From: Frankiales bacterium
GTDB lineage: Bacteria > Actinomycetota > Actinomycetes > S36-B12 > CAIYMF01
Length of the DNA: 64,000 nucleotides
Reading direction: 5' to 3'
Assembly: GCA_016125335.1 (NCBI GenBank)
Contig: WGLY01000025.1
Location: 62,001 to 126,000, forward strand
Numbering within the stretch: the stretch's first letter is position 1; every line of letters starts with the position of its first letter. Below, in pieces: positions 15,356 to 23,517 of the stretch. Made by a program: the position numbers and the translations under genes. The notes beneath the pieces are model-generated. The model saw only the letters and a program-made list of their open reading frames with translations. It made no database searches and was not told the DNA's origin.

Positions 15356-18300
15356 GTGTTGTCCAGTGCGAAGATCGGCCGGTCCTCCTGGCGGTACTAC
15401 TCGCGCACCGTCGCCGGTGGTGCGTGTGAGTACTACGCCGAGCACGGCGACGCCCCCGGCCGCTGGCACGGCTCCGGCCTCGCGCAGCTCGGGCTGACTG
15501 TCGGTGCGAGGGTGGAGGAGCGCGAGCTCGAGGCGCTCTTCGGCCGTGCCTTGTCTCCGACGACAGGTTCCGCGTTGGGGTCGGCGTGGCGCGCGGATGC
15601 GGTGACCGGGTTCGACTTGACGTTCTCCGCCCCCAAGTCCGTGTCCACCCTGTGGGCGCTCGGCGATGCCCGCACGATGGCCGCTGTCGATGCCGCTCAC
15701 GGGGCCGCGGTGAGCGCGGCGCTCGGCTACCTGGAGGCGCATGCGTCGTTGTCGCGGCGCGGCCGCGACGGCGTCGAGCAGATCGGGTCCGCTGGGTTCA
15801 CGGCGGCCCTGTTTGACCATCGGACGTCGCGGACCGGGGACCCTCAGCTGCACACCCACGCCCTGGTGGTGAACAAGGTCCGCTGCGACGACGGTGCGTG
15901 GCGCACGTTGGACGGGCACGAGATCTACCACCACAAGAAGGCCGCCGGTGTGGTCTATCAGGCCGCGCTGCGGGCGGAGCTGACAACGCGGTTGCCGGTG
16001 GTGTTCGGGGCGGTGTCCGAGCATGGCCAGGCCGAGATCCAGGGGGTCCCCGAGGCGTTGATGTCGGCGTGGTCGTCGCGGACGTCGGCGGTGATGGCCG
16101 ACGCGGTCCCGACCATCGCCGACGCCGAGTCCGCCCTCGGCCGCCCGGTGTCGGCTGGGGAGCGGGCCAGGATCATCAAGACCGCCGTCCTGGCCACCCG
16201 GCCGGCCAAGGACGCGCCCGTTCCTGAGGGGGACCGTCGGGCGCGGTGGGCGGCGCAGGCAGCCGGGTTGGGGTTCGGGGCGGACGCGGTGACGGACGCC
16301 GTCTCGTCCGCCCACCGTGCGGCGCCCCGGCTGCGGCCGGTGCCGGGGTGGGAGCACGCGGTGGTGGCGGACGCGGTGACGGACATCGGGCGACGCAAGG
16401 CGATGTGGTCCCGTGCCGACCTGACCACCGCGATGGCCGCGAGGATCTCGACCGCTGGGATCACCGCCCCCACCACTGCGGCGGGGGCGGTCGCGTTGGT
16501 GGAGGTCCTCACCGACACCGCCCTGACCCGGGTCGAGATCTCCGGCGCCGTCGAGCTCGGCACCGAGCGGTCGGGCGTGACCGCGCGGGCGTCGGACGCG
16601 AGGTTCGCGTCCCGGGAACTGGTGGACACGGAAGCGCGGATCGTGGAGCGCGCTGTCGCCGAGGGGTTCCGTACACCGGACCGGCTACCTCGGGAGTTCC
16701 TCGCCGCCTTGTATGACGGGCCCTGCGCCGCGTTGAGCGCCGATCAGCGGGCCGCGGTGGTGCGCCTGGTCGCGTCCCGGGACCTCGTCACGGTGATGAC
16801 CGCACCGGCCGGGGCGGGGAAGACCACGACGTTGGCGGTCGCGGTCGCCGCGTGGCACTCGATGGGGATGCAGGTCACCGCGCTCGCCCCGTCGGCGCGG
16901 GCGGCATCGGAGCTGTCGGACGCGACCGGGGCACCCGGTCAGACCGTGGCGCGGTGGCTGCTCACCCACGACCACCTCGACGACCCGGAGCGGGCCAGGC
17001 ACCGGTTGCGGTTCCTCCCACCGCGGGAGGTGGTCATCGTCGATGAGGCGTCGATGTTGTCCACCGCGGACCTCGACCGCCTCACCGCCAGGGCCGTGAA
17101 CACCGGGTCACCGCTGGTCCTGGTCGGTGACCCCGCCCAGATCGGTGCGGTGAATGCACCCGGGGGCATGTTCGAACACCTCACCCACACCCTCGGCGGG
17201 CAAGTCATCGAGCTGACCGAACTCCACCGATTCACCCACCCGTGGGAGGCCGCCGCAACGCTGCGGCTGCGCGCCGGCGACTCCACCGTCCTGGACACCT
17301 ACGCCGAGCACGGCCGGGTCCACCCCGAGGCCTCCAGCGAGGACGCCGCGGACGCGGTGTTCGACCGGTGGCGCACCGCCACCGACCACGGTGCCGACGC
17401 CCTCATGCTCGCGCGGGCGTGGACCGACGTGAACGCGCTGAACGCCCGGGCCCGCGCCGTCGCCGTCGCGACCGGTCAGGTCACCGGACCGGACCTGGTG
17501 AGGGTGGCGACACGGTCGGCGTCGACCCGCGGCCAGCTCGAGGACCGCACGTGGCGGGCCGGGGACGTGCTGATCGCGAAGAAGAACACCGCCCGCATCC
17601 CCATCGGTGCCGACACCCTGCGCAACGGGGACCGCTTCCGTGTCGTGGCCGCCAACGACGCCGGTGGCCTCGTCGTGACGGACCTCCGCGGGAGGGGCAC
17701 GACCACCTTGCCGCACGGGTATCTCGCGGCGCATGCGGCGTACGGGTGGGCTGCCACCATCGACGGCGCCCAGGGCGCGACCGCCGACATCGGCATCGTC
17801 CTGGCCCGCAGTGGGCTTGATCGCGAGCACCTCTACGTCGCGATGACCCGCGGCCGCCTGGAGAACCACGTCCACACCACCCCGGAACTCGTCACCGGAG
17901 ACGCCGGCCCGCACCACCACCCATCGACACGAACCGGCACGGCGGCCAGGGCATGGCCAGACCGGCGGCAACCCCACCCCACGCATGGCCAGACCCGCGG
18001 CAAGGGTGCGGACAGGCCCCCGGCATGTGTCCAGCTGCCACTTCCGGACCTTGACAGTGCGCTCGCGCAGCTCGCCCGCGCCGTCGCGACCAGCGGGCGC
18101 GAACGCGCCGCGCACTCCCTGCTCGACCCGCCCGTGCAGGTAGCACGGGAAGCGGCCTGGGCCAAGGCCGACGCTGCACAACCGGGCCGGCAGGTCCCCG
18201 TCGAGCACCGCCGCCACCAAGCCGACCTCGACCGCGCCCGCGACGAACGCGACCGCGCCCGACGCCACCTCGACCGGCTCGCCGGCGAGCTCCGCACCGC

Positions 18301-18679
18301 CGAAACGGACCTGGGCAATGTGGGGTTCTTCGCCCGCAAGCGCCGCGCCGAGCTCACCGCGAAGGTGACCTTCACCCAACGAATCGTCGGCGATGCCGTC
18401 GACTCGCTCGAACGCGCCGAGACGAAGGTGACCCGCATGGCTGGTGTCGTCGACGCCGACACCCACGAGCGGACCCTCGGTGACGACAAGGACCGGCAGG
18501 TCCGCCTCGAGACCTGGCGAGCACGAGGCACCTGGCACATCGCGGACCCCAACACCCACACCGGCCCCGACGACCCCGCCCTCCAGCCCGCTCGGCCCGT
18601 CCCCTTCGTCGAGCCCTATGCGATCGAGCACGACCCACCGCATCGCGACCATGGCTACGACCTGGGAATCAGTCGGTAA
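15356..18679 (+). CDS. MobF (TrwC/TraI-type) conjugative relaxase-helicase
   Basis: A 1,107-residue protein with two main parts. Residues 1-300 are a TrwC relaxase domain. Tyr14-Tyr15 and Tyr26-Tyr27 are candidate nicking tyrosines, FDLTFSAPKSVS is family-typical, and the metal-binding histidines are His155, His166 and His168 (LHTHAL). Residues about 440-860 are an SF1 helicase like TraI/RecD, with Walker A PAGAGKTTT near 484-492, Walker B IVDEAS near 560, and GATADIGIV and YVAMTRGR late motifs. The C-terminal 200 residues are charged and helical. It nicks oriT and unwinds DNA during transfer. GTG 15356 gives the typical MLS-like N-terminus. No coupling protein gene lies beside it. Confidence 0.9.
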   Translation: MLSSAKIGRSSWRYYSRTVAGGACEYYAEHGDAPGRWHGSGLAQLGLTVGARVEERELEALFGRALSPTTGSALGSAWRADAVTGFDLTFSAPKSVSTLWALGDARTMAAVDAAHGAAVSAALGYLEAHASLSRRGRDGVEQIGSAGFTAALFDHRTSRTGDPQLHTHALVVNKVRCDDGAWRTLDGHEIYHHKKAAGVVYQAALRAELTTRLPVVFGAVSEHGQAEIQGVPEALMSAWSSRTSAVMADAVPTIADAESALGRPVSAGERARIIKTAVLATRPAKDAPVPEGDRRARWAAQAAGLGFGADAVTDAVSSAHRAAPRLRPVPGWEHAVVADAVTDIGRRKAMWSRADLTTAMAARISTAGITAPTTAAGAVALVEVLTDTALTRVEISGAVELGTERSGVTARASDARFASRELVDTEARIVERAVAEGFRTPDRLPREFLAALYDGPCAALSADQRAAVVRLVASRDLVTVMTAPAGAGKTTTLAVAVAAWHSMGMQVTALAPSARAASELSDATGAPGQTVARWLLTHDHLDDPERARHRLRFLPPREVVIVDEASMLSTADLDRLTARAVNTGSPLVLVGDPAQIGAVNAPGGMFEHLTHTLGGQVIELTELHRFTHPWEAAATLRLRAGDSTVLDTYAEHGRVHPEASSEDAADAVFDRWRTATDHGADALMLARAWTDVNALNARARAVAVATGQVTGPDLVRVATRSASTRGQLEDRTWRAGDVLIAKKNTARIPIGADTLRNGDRFRVVAANDAGGLVVTDLRGRGTTTLPHGYLAAHAAYGWAATIDGAQGATADIGIVLARSGLDREHLYVAMTRGRLENHVHTTPELVTGDAGPHHHPSTRTGTAARAWPDRRQPHPTHGQTRGKGADRPPACVQLPLPDLDSALAQLARAVATSGRERAAHSLLDPPVQVAREAAWAKADAAQPGRQVPVEHRRHQADLDRARDERDRARRHLDRLAGELRTAETDLGNVGFFARKRRAELTAKVTFTQRIVGDAVDSLERAETKVTRMAGVVDADTHERTLGDDKDRQVRLETWRARGTWHIADPNTHTGPDDPALQPARPVPFVEPYAIEHDPPHRDHGYDLGISR

Positions 18680-19222
18680 CGCCTCCCGTCCTTACGGGCG
18701 TCGAGACAAATGACGCGACATTCCTGACCATGCGCGCACACCACGCCTTGGAGGACAGACGACGACACGGACGCACGTGGACGTGCGTGGACTTCCGTAT
18801 GGGATCGTGTCCGGATCGTTGCGGAATCTCCCCGGTTTCCCCGGCCTGTCCTGCACTCCTCCAGATAGGGGGACATTTCGTTCCCACCTGATGGACCCCG
18901 GTGGAGGCAAGCCATGGATGCTCACGAGAAGTCAGCGCGGCTATGCCTGACCAGGCCGCCGCCGCGCACGCGGAGCACGCCGTCGGCCGCTCCTCGTCGC
19001 GCGGGTTGGGCCTGTCGACCTCCTCCGGCGCGCATCATCTCTGGTGAACCCCTGCACACGACGGCAGCGCCTGCACGACGACACGCACCTGTCCGCTGGC
19101 GTGATCCACAGCCAGCCTGCGCCGCTGAGCCGTCCACAGCACCAGCCCAGCGCACTTGCACGACTCATCCCCTCGAGCCCCGATGGACCGGGGCCGTCTC
19201 ATCACAAGCCCTTGGAGGAGCA
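18680..19222. other. 543-nt gap with palindromes between relaxase and excisionase genes
   Basis: There is no recognised gene. ACGCACGT (18771-18778) and ACGTGCGT (18781-18788) are perfect arms around GG, and GGATCGT occurs twice nearby. A ribosome-like GGAGG precedes ATG 18914, whose frame runs in phase into the excisionase gene, but the 103 intervening codons look like non-protein DNA. The region could hold oriT, control sites for the excisionase/integrase operon, or both. Confidence 0.4.
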
Positions 19223-19453
19223 ATGCCTCGTCGCGGAACCACGCCACCGACCGCCGATCCCGCATGCACGCTGCTGACCGTCGAGCAAGCGGCCCGCCGC
19301 CTCGGGGTCGGCCGGAGCACCATGTACGCGCTTCTCTCGCGGGGCGAGATCGAGAGCATCCAGATCGGTCACCTGCGCAGGATCCCGGTCGATGCGATCG
19401 GCATCTTCATCGACGAGCGACGGGCCGCTGCTGCCATGGCGTACGGGGTGTGA
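19223..19453 (+). CDS. xis: Excisionase-like HTH protein
   Basis: A 76-residue protein with a MerR-like winged helix of the excisionase/HTH_17 type: LLTVEQAARRLGVGRSTMYALLSRGE at residues 14-39, in short LGVGRSTMYALL, then IESIQIGHLRRIP. Such proteins bend attachment-site DNA and steer the integrase towards excision, and some also act as regulators. ATG 19223 is preceded by TTGGAGGAG. Its stop codon is 1 nt before the integrase GTG, so both are one operon. A longer in-frame start at 18914 also has a GGAGG, but its extra 103 residues resemble nothing. Confidence 0.8.
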   Translation: MPRRGTTPPTADPACTLLTVEQAARRLGVGRSTMYALLSRGEIESIQIGHLRRIPVDAIGIFIDERRAAAAMAYGV

Positions 19454-19454
19454 T

Positions 19455-20630
19455 GTGCCGCAGCACAACACTCTCGGACGCGGTCCGAAGCAGGGAAACG
19501 GTGCGGGCTCGATCACCGAGCGCAACGACGGACGCTGGATGGTGCGCGTCACCGACCCGACGTCCGGGAAACGGCGAACCGCCTACGCCTCGACCCACGC
19601 CGAGGCAGTGCGGAAGCGGCGAAGCATGCTGGCGAAGGCCGAGCGGCGCGAGTCCGTCCTCGACTCGGCCGCGACCCTGCGCACCTGGGCCGACGACTGG
19701 ACCGCCTCCGGCCGAGCCGCCCGGCGCCGGCGAGAGTCCACCGTTGGTGCGTACGTCTACCGGCTCGACGCCTACGTGCTCCCCACCATCGGCGGTGTGC
19801 GCCTGCGTGACCTCACGCCGCTCCATATCGACGACCTGTCCCACGGCTTGGCTGAGAAGGGCTTGTCGGCGGCCACGATCAAGGGCTCGTTGATCGCGCT
19901 CTCGGCGTGCCTCGACGATGCGGTGCGAGGTCGACTCCTCACCGCCAACCCGGCCCGCGGGGTGACCGTGCCCGAGTCGGCGCCGCGCACTGCCGAGGTC
20001 GTTCCCCCGACCACCGAGCAGGTTCGGGCGCTGCTGGCCGAGCTCGAGGGGACCGACCTCGAACGACTCGTCGCACTCATCGTGGGAACCGGGTGCCGGA
20101 TCGGTGAGGCCCTCGCGGTGCGCTGGGCCGACCTCGACCTCGACCTCGACGGCGGTTCGTGGCGAATCCGCGGCACCACCTCGCTCACCGTCTCCGGGTC
20201 CACCGTCGTCGGCAACCGCACCAAGTCCGGCGGCGCCCGGCGCGTGGCGCTGTCACCGCTGGTCGTCGCGCAGCTCGTCCGCCAGCGAGCCCACGTGGAC
20301 GGGCAGCGCCGAGCGGCTCGCTCCGCCTGGGTGGAGAACGATCTCGTCTTCCCCACCAGCATCGGCACCCCTCAGCACTCCGGCAACGTCCGGCGAGGAT
20401 TCCGCGAGGCAGCAACCGCCGCCGGCTTCCCGGGCTCGTTCCACGCTCTTCGCCACTACGTCGCGACAGCCGGCCTGTCGGTGCTCCCCCCGGCCGTCGT
20501 GGCCAAGCAGCTGGGCCACCGCCGTGCGTCCCTGACCATGGACGTCTACGGCCATCTGCTGGTCGACGACTCCGCCGTGCTCGCCGCGTTGGTGTCAGGG
20601 TTGGTGTCAAACCCAAACGCCTCTCCGTGA
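19455..20630 (+). CDS. int: Site-specific tyrosine integrase
   Basis: A 391-residue tyrosine recombinase. The N-terminal 60 residues fit an arm-binding domain, residues 70-175 the SAM-like core-binding domain (DWTASGRAARRRRESTVGAY), and 185-370 the catalytic domain. All catalytic residues are visible: Arg215 (TGCRIGEAL), Lys257 (RTKSGGARRV), His330 and Arg333 (HALRHY), His355 (LGHRRAS) and Tyr365 (DVYGHLL). Its 3' end lies 42 nt from the attachment repeat in the tRNA gene. The start is GTG 19455, next to the excisionase stop. Its terminator stem begins inside the last codons. Confidence 0.93.
   Translation: MPQHNTLGRGPKQGNGAGSITERNDGRWMVRVTDPTSGKRRTAYASTHAEAVRKRRSMLAKAERRESVLDSAATLRTWADDWTASGRAARRRRESTVGAYVYRLDAYVLPTIGGVRLRDLTPLHIDDLSHGLAEKGLSAATIKGSLIALSACLDDAVRGRLLTANPARGVTVPESAPRTAEVVPPTTEQVRALLAELEGTDLERLVALIVGTGCRIGEALAVRWADLDLDLDGGSWRIRGTTSLTVSGSTVVGNRTKSGGARRVALSPLVVAQLVRQRAHVDGQRRAARSAWVENDLVFPTSIGTPQHSGNVRRGFREAATAAGFPGSFHALRHYVATAGLSVLPPAVVAKQLGHRRASLTMDVYGHLLVDDSAVLAALVSGLVSNPNASP
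20589..20609. repeat. Pair of TTGGTGTCA repeats at the right end
   Basis: TTGGTGTCA occurs at 20,589-20,597 and 20,601-20,609, in the last codons of the integrase gene, with the same 12-bp period as the pair at 136-156. Their presence about 70-130 bp inside each att repeat suggests integrase arm-type sites. Confidence 0.45.
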
Positions 20631-20642
20631 CGAGAGGCGTTT
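20615..20642 (+). terminator. Integrase terminator
   Basis: AAACGCCTCTC (20615-20625) and GAGAGGCGTTT (20632-20642) form a perfect 11-bp stem with a 6-nt loop that contains part of the integrase stop codon. The stem ends in a short T run. It would end integrase transcription before the tRNA gene. Confidence 0.8.
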
Positions 20643-20662
20643 GCGCAGGTCACAGCGTTGGG

Positions 20663-20740
20663 TGGTGGGGCGGGTGGGGCTCGAACCCACGACCTGACGG
20701 ATTATGAGTCCGCTGCTCTGACCAGCTGAGCTACCGCCCC
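20663..20740 (-). tRNA. tRNA with CAT anticodon (elongator Met or Ile2)
   Basis: On the minus strand the acceptor GGGGCGG pairs with CCGCCCC. The D arm is GCTC...GAGC, the anticodon loop is CTCATAA, the T arm is GTGGG-TTCGAGC-CCCAC, and CCA is encoded (20663-20665). A CAT anticodon means methionine or, after lysidine modification, isoleucine AUA. The sequence does not settle which. The 28 bp at 20673-20700 are repeated at the left end of the window, marking this tRNA as the integration site. The gene is intact. Confidence 0.93.
20673..20700. repeat. Right attachment site inside the tRNA gene
   Basis: A 28-bp exact copy of bases 1-28. It covers the T arm, variable region and 3' side of the anticodon stem of the tRNA, so integration leaves a functional tRNA next to the integrase. 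Identity ends after 20,700, where the left copy reads G and this copy reads A. Confidence 0.85.
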
Positions 20741-20881
20741 GACGGCGGCAGCCTAGCCACGGCCCGCCGCGCCCCCGCGCCACACCGTTGCCGCTCCGTC
20801 CCGCGGCGCCGGGTGTCCGGACGACGGGACGAGGTCCGCGTCCGAGCGGAGGTCCGTGCCGCGGTGCGGCAGAGTGGGAGC

Positions 20882-21889
20882 GTGAGCGACGAGCGCAGCG
20901 ACGCCCCCGACGACGGGTCGGGCGGCGGCATCGGCGGGCTCGTCAACGGCGTGCGCGACTGGGCCGACGACTTCCAGCGCCGGCACTCGCTGTTCGGGTT
21001 CCCCTACGCCGTCATCAAGAAGTACGGCGACGACGAGGGCGGCCGCCACGCCGCGCTCATCACCTACTACGGCTTCCTCAGCCTGTTCCCGTTCCTGCTG
21101 CTCGTCACGTGGTCGCTCTCGCAGATCCTCCAGGACCCCGCGACGCGCGAGAAGGTCATCGCGGCGATCGTGCCGCCCGAGTTCGCCGACACCATCGACG
21201 CGGCCGTGCGCGCGCTGCCCTCCAGCGGCATCCCGCTGGTCATCGGCATCGTCGGCCTGCTGTTCTCCGGCCTCGGCGTGGTCTTCACGGCGTACCAGAC
21301 GCTCAACCACATCGCCGCCGTCCCGCACCGCAAGCGGCTCGAGTTCCTCCCGCGCTACCTGCGGGTGGTCGCGATGCTGCTCCTGCTCATCGTCGGCACC
21401 GCCGGCATCGGCTTCCTCACCGCGGCCGCGGGATCGATCCCCGGGCTCTCGTCGGTGTCCCGCGTCGCCGCCTACCTCGGCACCGTGGTGCTCGTGTTCC
21501 TGCTGCTGTGGGCCGCCACCGGTCTGCTGCTGCCGGGGCGCTCGGGGATCGGCGCGGTGTGGCCGGCCGCACTGGTCGGCGGCATCGTCGTCGCCGCCGT
21601 GCTGACCTTCGGCACCGCGCTGCTGACCCGCCTGGTGCAGCGCTCGGGCGCGGTCTACGGCAGCTTCGCCACGATCGTGGGCTTCTTCACCCTCATGTAC
21701 CTCGTGAGCCAGGTGCTCGTCTACGGCGGGGAGGTCGCCATGGTGCGCCGCCGGCGCCTGTGGCCGCGCGCGCTGGACACCATGAAGCCCACCGACGCCG
21801 ACCGTCGTGCGCTCGCGCTGCTCGCCCGCGAGCAGGAGCGGCTGCGCATCGAGCGCATCGGCACCCGGTTCGACGCCGACCCCGACTGA
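20882..21889 (+). CDS. YihY/BrkB-family inner membrane protein
   Basis: A 335-residue membrane protein with about six spans in the YihY/virulence factor BrkB family. Typical blocks are ALITYYGFLSLFPFLLL (first span), FTAYQTLNHIAAVPHRKR and GSFATIVGFFTLMYLVSQVLVYGGEV. Despite old names, these are not ribonucleases, and a transport or envelope role is assumed. GTG 20882 is preceded by GGGAG. It is the first chromosomal gene beyond the tRNA and its GC content appears higher than that of the element. Confidence 0.85.
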   Translation: MSDERSDAPDDGSGGGIGGLVNGVRDWADDFQRRHSLFGFPYAVIKKYGDDEGGRHAALITYYGFLSLFPFLLLVTWSLSQILQDPATREKVIAAIVPPEFADTIDAAVRALPSSGIPLVIGIVGLLFSGLGVVFTAYQTLNHIAAVPHRKRLEFLPRYLRVVAMLLLLIVGTAGIGFLTAAAGSIPGLSSVSRVAAYLGTVVLVFLLLWAATGLLLPGRSGIGAVWPAALVGGIVVAAVLTFGTALLTRLVQRSGAVYGSFATIVGFFTLMYLVSQVLVYGGEVAMVRRRRLWPRALDTMKPTDADRRALALLAREQERLRIERIGTRFDADPD

Positions 21890-21911
21890 CACCGGCGGGT
21901 CGCCCGGTTCC

Positions 21912-21917
21912 TAGGCT
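21912..21917 (+). promoter_or_regulatory. -10 element TAGGCT, leaderless start
   Basis: TAGGCT lies 6 nt before GTG 21924 with no Shine-Dalgarno sequence between. Transcription would begin at or next to the start codon. Confidence 0.5.
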
Positions 21918-21923
21918 GACGCC

Positions 21924-22784
21924 GTGATCACCGTGGACGTGCGCGAGGCTGCTCAGTGGTTCGGGTTCGGTGTCGCCGGCAACTTCGCCGGCCACCTCGA
22001 GCAGGCCGGCGAGGCGGCCGACTTCGTCAGCGTCGGGGGCGACGACACGGCGCCCAAGGGGATCTTCCCGTTCCACGTGCCCGGCGCCTCGACGTTCCTG
22101 GGGCAGTTCCCGCTCTCCTCCGACGCCGTCGTGCTGCCGGTGTCCGACGTCGCGCTGAACCTCCAGATCGAGCCCGAGGCCGCGCTCGTGGCACGGGTGA
22201 CCTACGACGCGGCCGGCGCCGTCAGCGGTCTCGCGCCCGTGGCGATCGGCGCGTTCAACGACTGCTCGATCCGTCGCGAGGGGGCGCGCAAGATCAGCGA
22301 GAAGAAGAACTGGGGGCCGGCGTCGAAGGGCCTGGCCGCCTCGCTGTTCGAGGTCGACAGCCTCGACGCCGACGGGCCCACGGCGCCGCTGCGCATCGCG
22401 AGCTTCCTGCGCCGCGGCACCGAGACGCACGCCTACGGCCAGGACAGCCCGGTGCTCGGCTACTCCTACTACGGCTCGCGGCTGCTCGACTGGGTCGTCG
22501 AGCGCCTCGTGAACCAGAAGGGCTCACCGGACACCCCGCTCGAGGACGTCGGCGCCCTGCTGGCCGCGGCCGGCTCTCCGACCACGGTGCTCGTCGGCAT
22601 CGGCGCGACGCGCTACACCGACTTCGGCGCCACGCACTTCCTCGTGGACGGCGACGACAGCGTGGTGATCGTCTACGACGGCACCGGGAGCACCCCGGAG
22701 CAGGTCGCCGCGGCCGTGGCCGCGGGGCGCGAGCACGACCTGCCCGCCGCGTCGGTGCTCACCCAGCGCGTCCGCACCGCCTGA
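21924..22784 (+). CDS. DUF5718-family protein
   Basis: A 286-residue soluble protein. The opening GFGVAGNFAGHLEQAGEA and APKGIFPFHVP match the conserved start of DUF5718 proteins, a family of unknown function with a remote look of the fumarylacetoacetate hydrolase fold. Further conserved-looking blocks are INDCSIRREGARKISEKKNWG-like (residues 112-131, core RKISEKKNWG), and ATHFLVDGDDSVVIVYD. Nothing indicates membrane location. The promoter sits 6 nt from the GTG, so the mRNA is probably leaderless. A hairpin at 22,806-22,833 probably ends the transcript. Confidence 0.65.
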   Translation: MITVDVREAAQWFGFGVAGNFAGHLEQAGEAADFVSVGGDDTAPKGIFPFHVPGASTFLGQFPLSSDAVVLPVSDVALNLQIEPEAALVARVTYDAAGAVSGLAPVAIGAFNDCSIRREGARKISEKKNWGPASKGLAASLFEVDSLDADGPTAPLRIASFLRRGTETHAYGQDSPVLGYSYYGSRLLDWVVERLVNQKGSPDTPLEDVGALLAAAGSPTTVLVGIGATRYTDFGATHFLVDGDDSVVIVYDGTGSTPEQVAAAVAAGREHDLPAASVLTQRVRTA

Positions 22785-22805
22785 GCCTGCGGCCTCCCGA
22801 CACGA

Positions 22806-22833
22806 CGGACGCCGCCCCGAGGGACGGCGTCCG
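22806..22833 (+). terminator. Terminator hairpin after the DUF5718 gene
   Basis: CGGACGCCG (22806-22814) and CGGCGTCCG (22825-22833) form a perfect 9-bp stem with a 10-nt loop between a rightward gene and the leftward tRNA-Asn gene. It has no U tract, as is common in high-GC actinobacteria, and could serve both strands. Confidence 0.6.
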
Positions 22834-22840
22834 GTGGTCG

Positions 22841-22916
22841 TGGCTCCCGCGATTGGACTCGAACCAATAACCGCCCGATTAACAGTCGGGAGCTCTGCCG
22901 ATTGAGCTACGCGGGA
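22841..22916 (-). tRNA. tRNA-Asn (GTT)
   Basis: Minus strand: acceptor TCCCGCG pairs with CGCGGGA, the D arm is GCTC/GAGC, the anticodon loop is CTGTTAA with anticodon GTT, the T loop is TTCGAGT, and CCA is encoded at the 3' end (22841-22843). It is complete and undisturbed. Confidence 0.95.
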
Positions 22917-23003
22917 TCGTGCACTGCCGCCGCACCTCGCGGTGCCGCGGCCGTCGGAGGATAGCAAGGGGCGAGCACGGGCCGGAAATCGCGGGCGGGC
23001 CGG

Positions 23004-23492
23004 TCAGACCCCGAGCGAGACCCTCAGCTCGGCCAGCGCCTCGTCCGCGCGGCGGCGCAGCTCGGGGTCGCGCGGGTCGAGCCCGGCGTCGAACACCACC
23101 GACCAGCGCAGCTCGGTCGACCCGGGCTGGCGGCGGGCCAGCACCCGGATCCCCCGCTCCCCCACCAGGTCCACCCGGCGCTGCACGACGATGCTGGCGT
23201 TGACCCGCTCGCGGACCACTTCCGGCAGCGAGCCGGGGTCCTCGTCGTAGCCGATGCGCGAGGTGACCGGCGGTCCGCCCGGCACCTCCTGGGCCACCAG
23301 CTCCAGCGCGCCCTCGACCCACGACGCGCGCACGACGAGATCCCACGGCACCCGCGTCGCGACGCCGTCGACCTCGGGCAGCAGCAGCGCGGTCTCGGTC
23401 GCGACCACGGACGAGCGCCCCGACGGCGCCCACGCGAGCACGCGCTCACCGGGCACCCGGGCGCGCACCTCCGCGGGCGGACGCAGCCTCAT
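23004..23492 (-). CDS. Conserved hypothetical protein, 162 residues
   Basis: A soluble protein with no motif I can name. It begins MRLRPPAEVRARVPGERVLAW and continues as alternating short strands (SSVVATETALLLPEV, TRVPWDLVVRASWVEG), then two helices with many charged residues. It probably folds as a small beta-sandwich or PH-like domain. ATG 23492 is preceded on the minus strand by GGGGGAG. It lies 25 nt downstream of dnaG in the same direction, so it is probably co-transcribed with the primase. Similar small genes accompany dnaG in actinobacteria, but their role is not known to me. Confidence 0.7.
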   Translation of the reverse strand: MRLRPPAEVRARVPGERVLAWAPSGRSSVVATETALLLPEVDGVATRVPWDLVVRASWVEGALELVAQEVPGGPPVTSRIGYDEDPGSLPEVVRERVNASIVVQRRVDLVGERGIRVLARRQPGSTELRWSVVFDAGLDPRDPELRRRADEALAELRVSLGV

Positions 23493-23517
23493 GCGCTCCC
23501 CCTCGACCCGGCCCGGC

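Larger units (their letters stand above)
1..20700. mobile_element. Integrative mobilizable element with arsenic-resistance cargo, inserted in a tRNA gene
   Basis: Seen directly: bases 1-28 repeat bases 20,673-20,700 exactly, and the second copy lies inside an intact tRNA gene with a CAT anticodon. Just inside that end are a tyrosine integrase and an excisionase-like HTH protein, and further in is a MobF relaxase. This is the usual layout of an element that uses a tRNA 3' end as attB and restores the tRNA from attP. The cargo is arsenic resistance, a probable toxin-antitoxin pair and gene remnants. No coupling protein, secretion ATPase or other mating-pair gene is present in these 20.7 kb, so it is inferred to be mobilizable rather than self-transmissible. 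The outer left limit coincides with the window edge, so the repeat may extend further left. Confidence 0.85.

Noticed and set aside
15356-18679. A full conjugative element
   Set aside because: Only the relaxase is present. There are no VirB4, VirD4/TraD or FtsK-like transfer genes within the repeat-bounded region.
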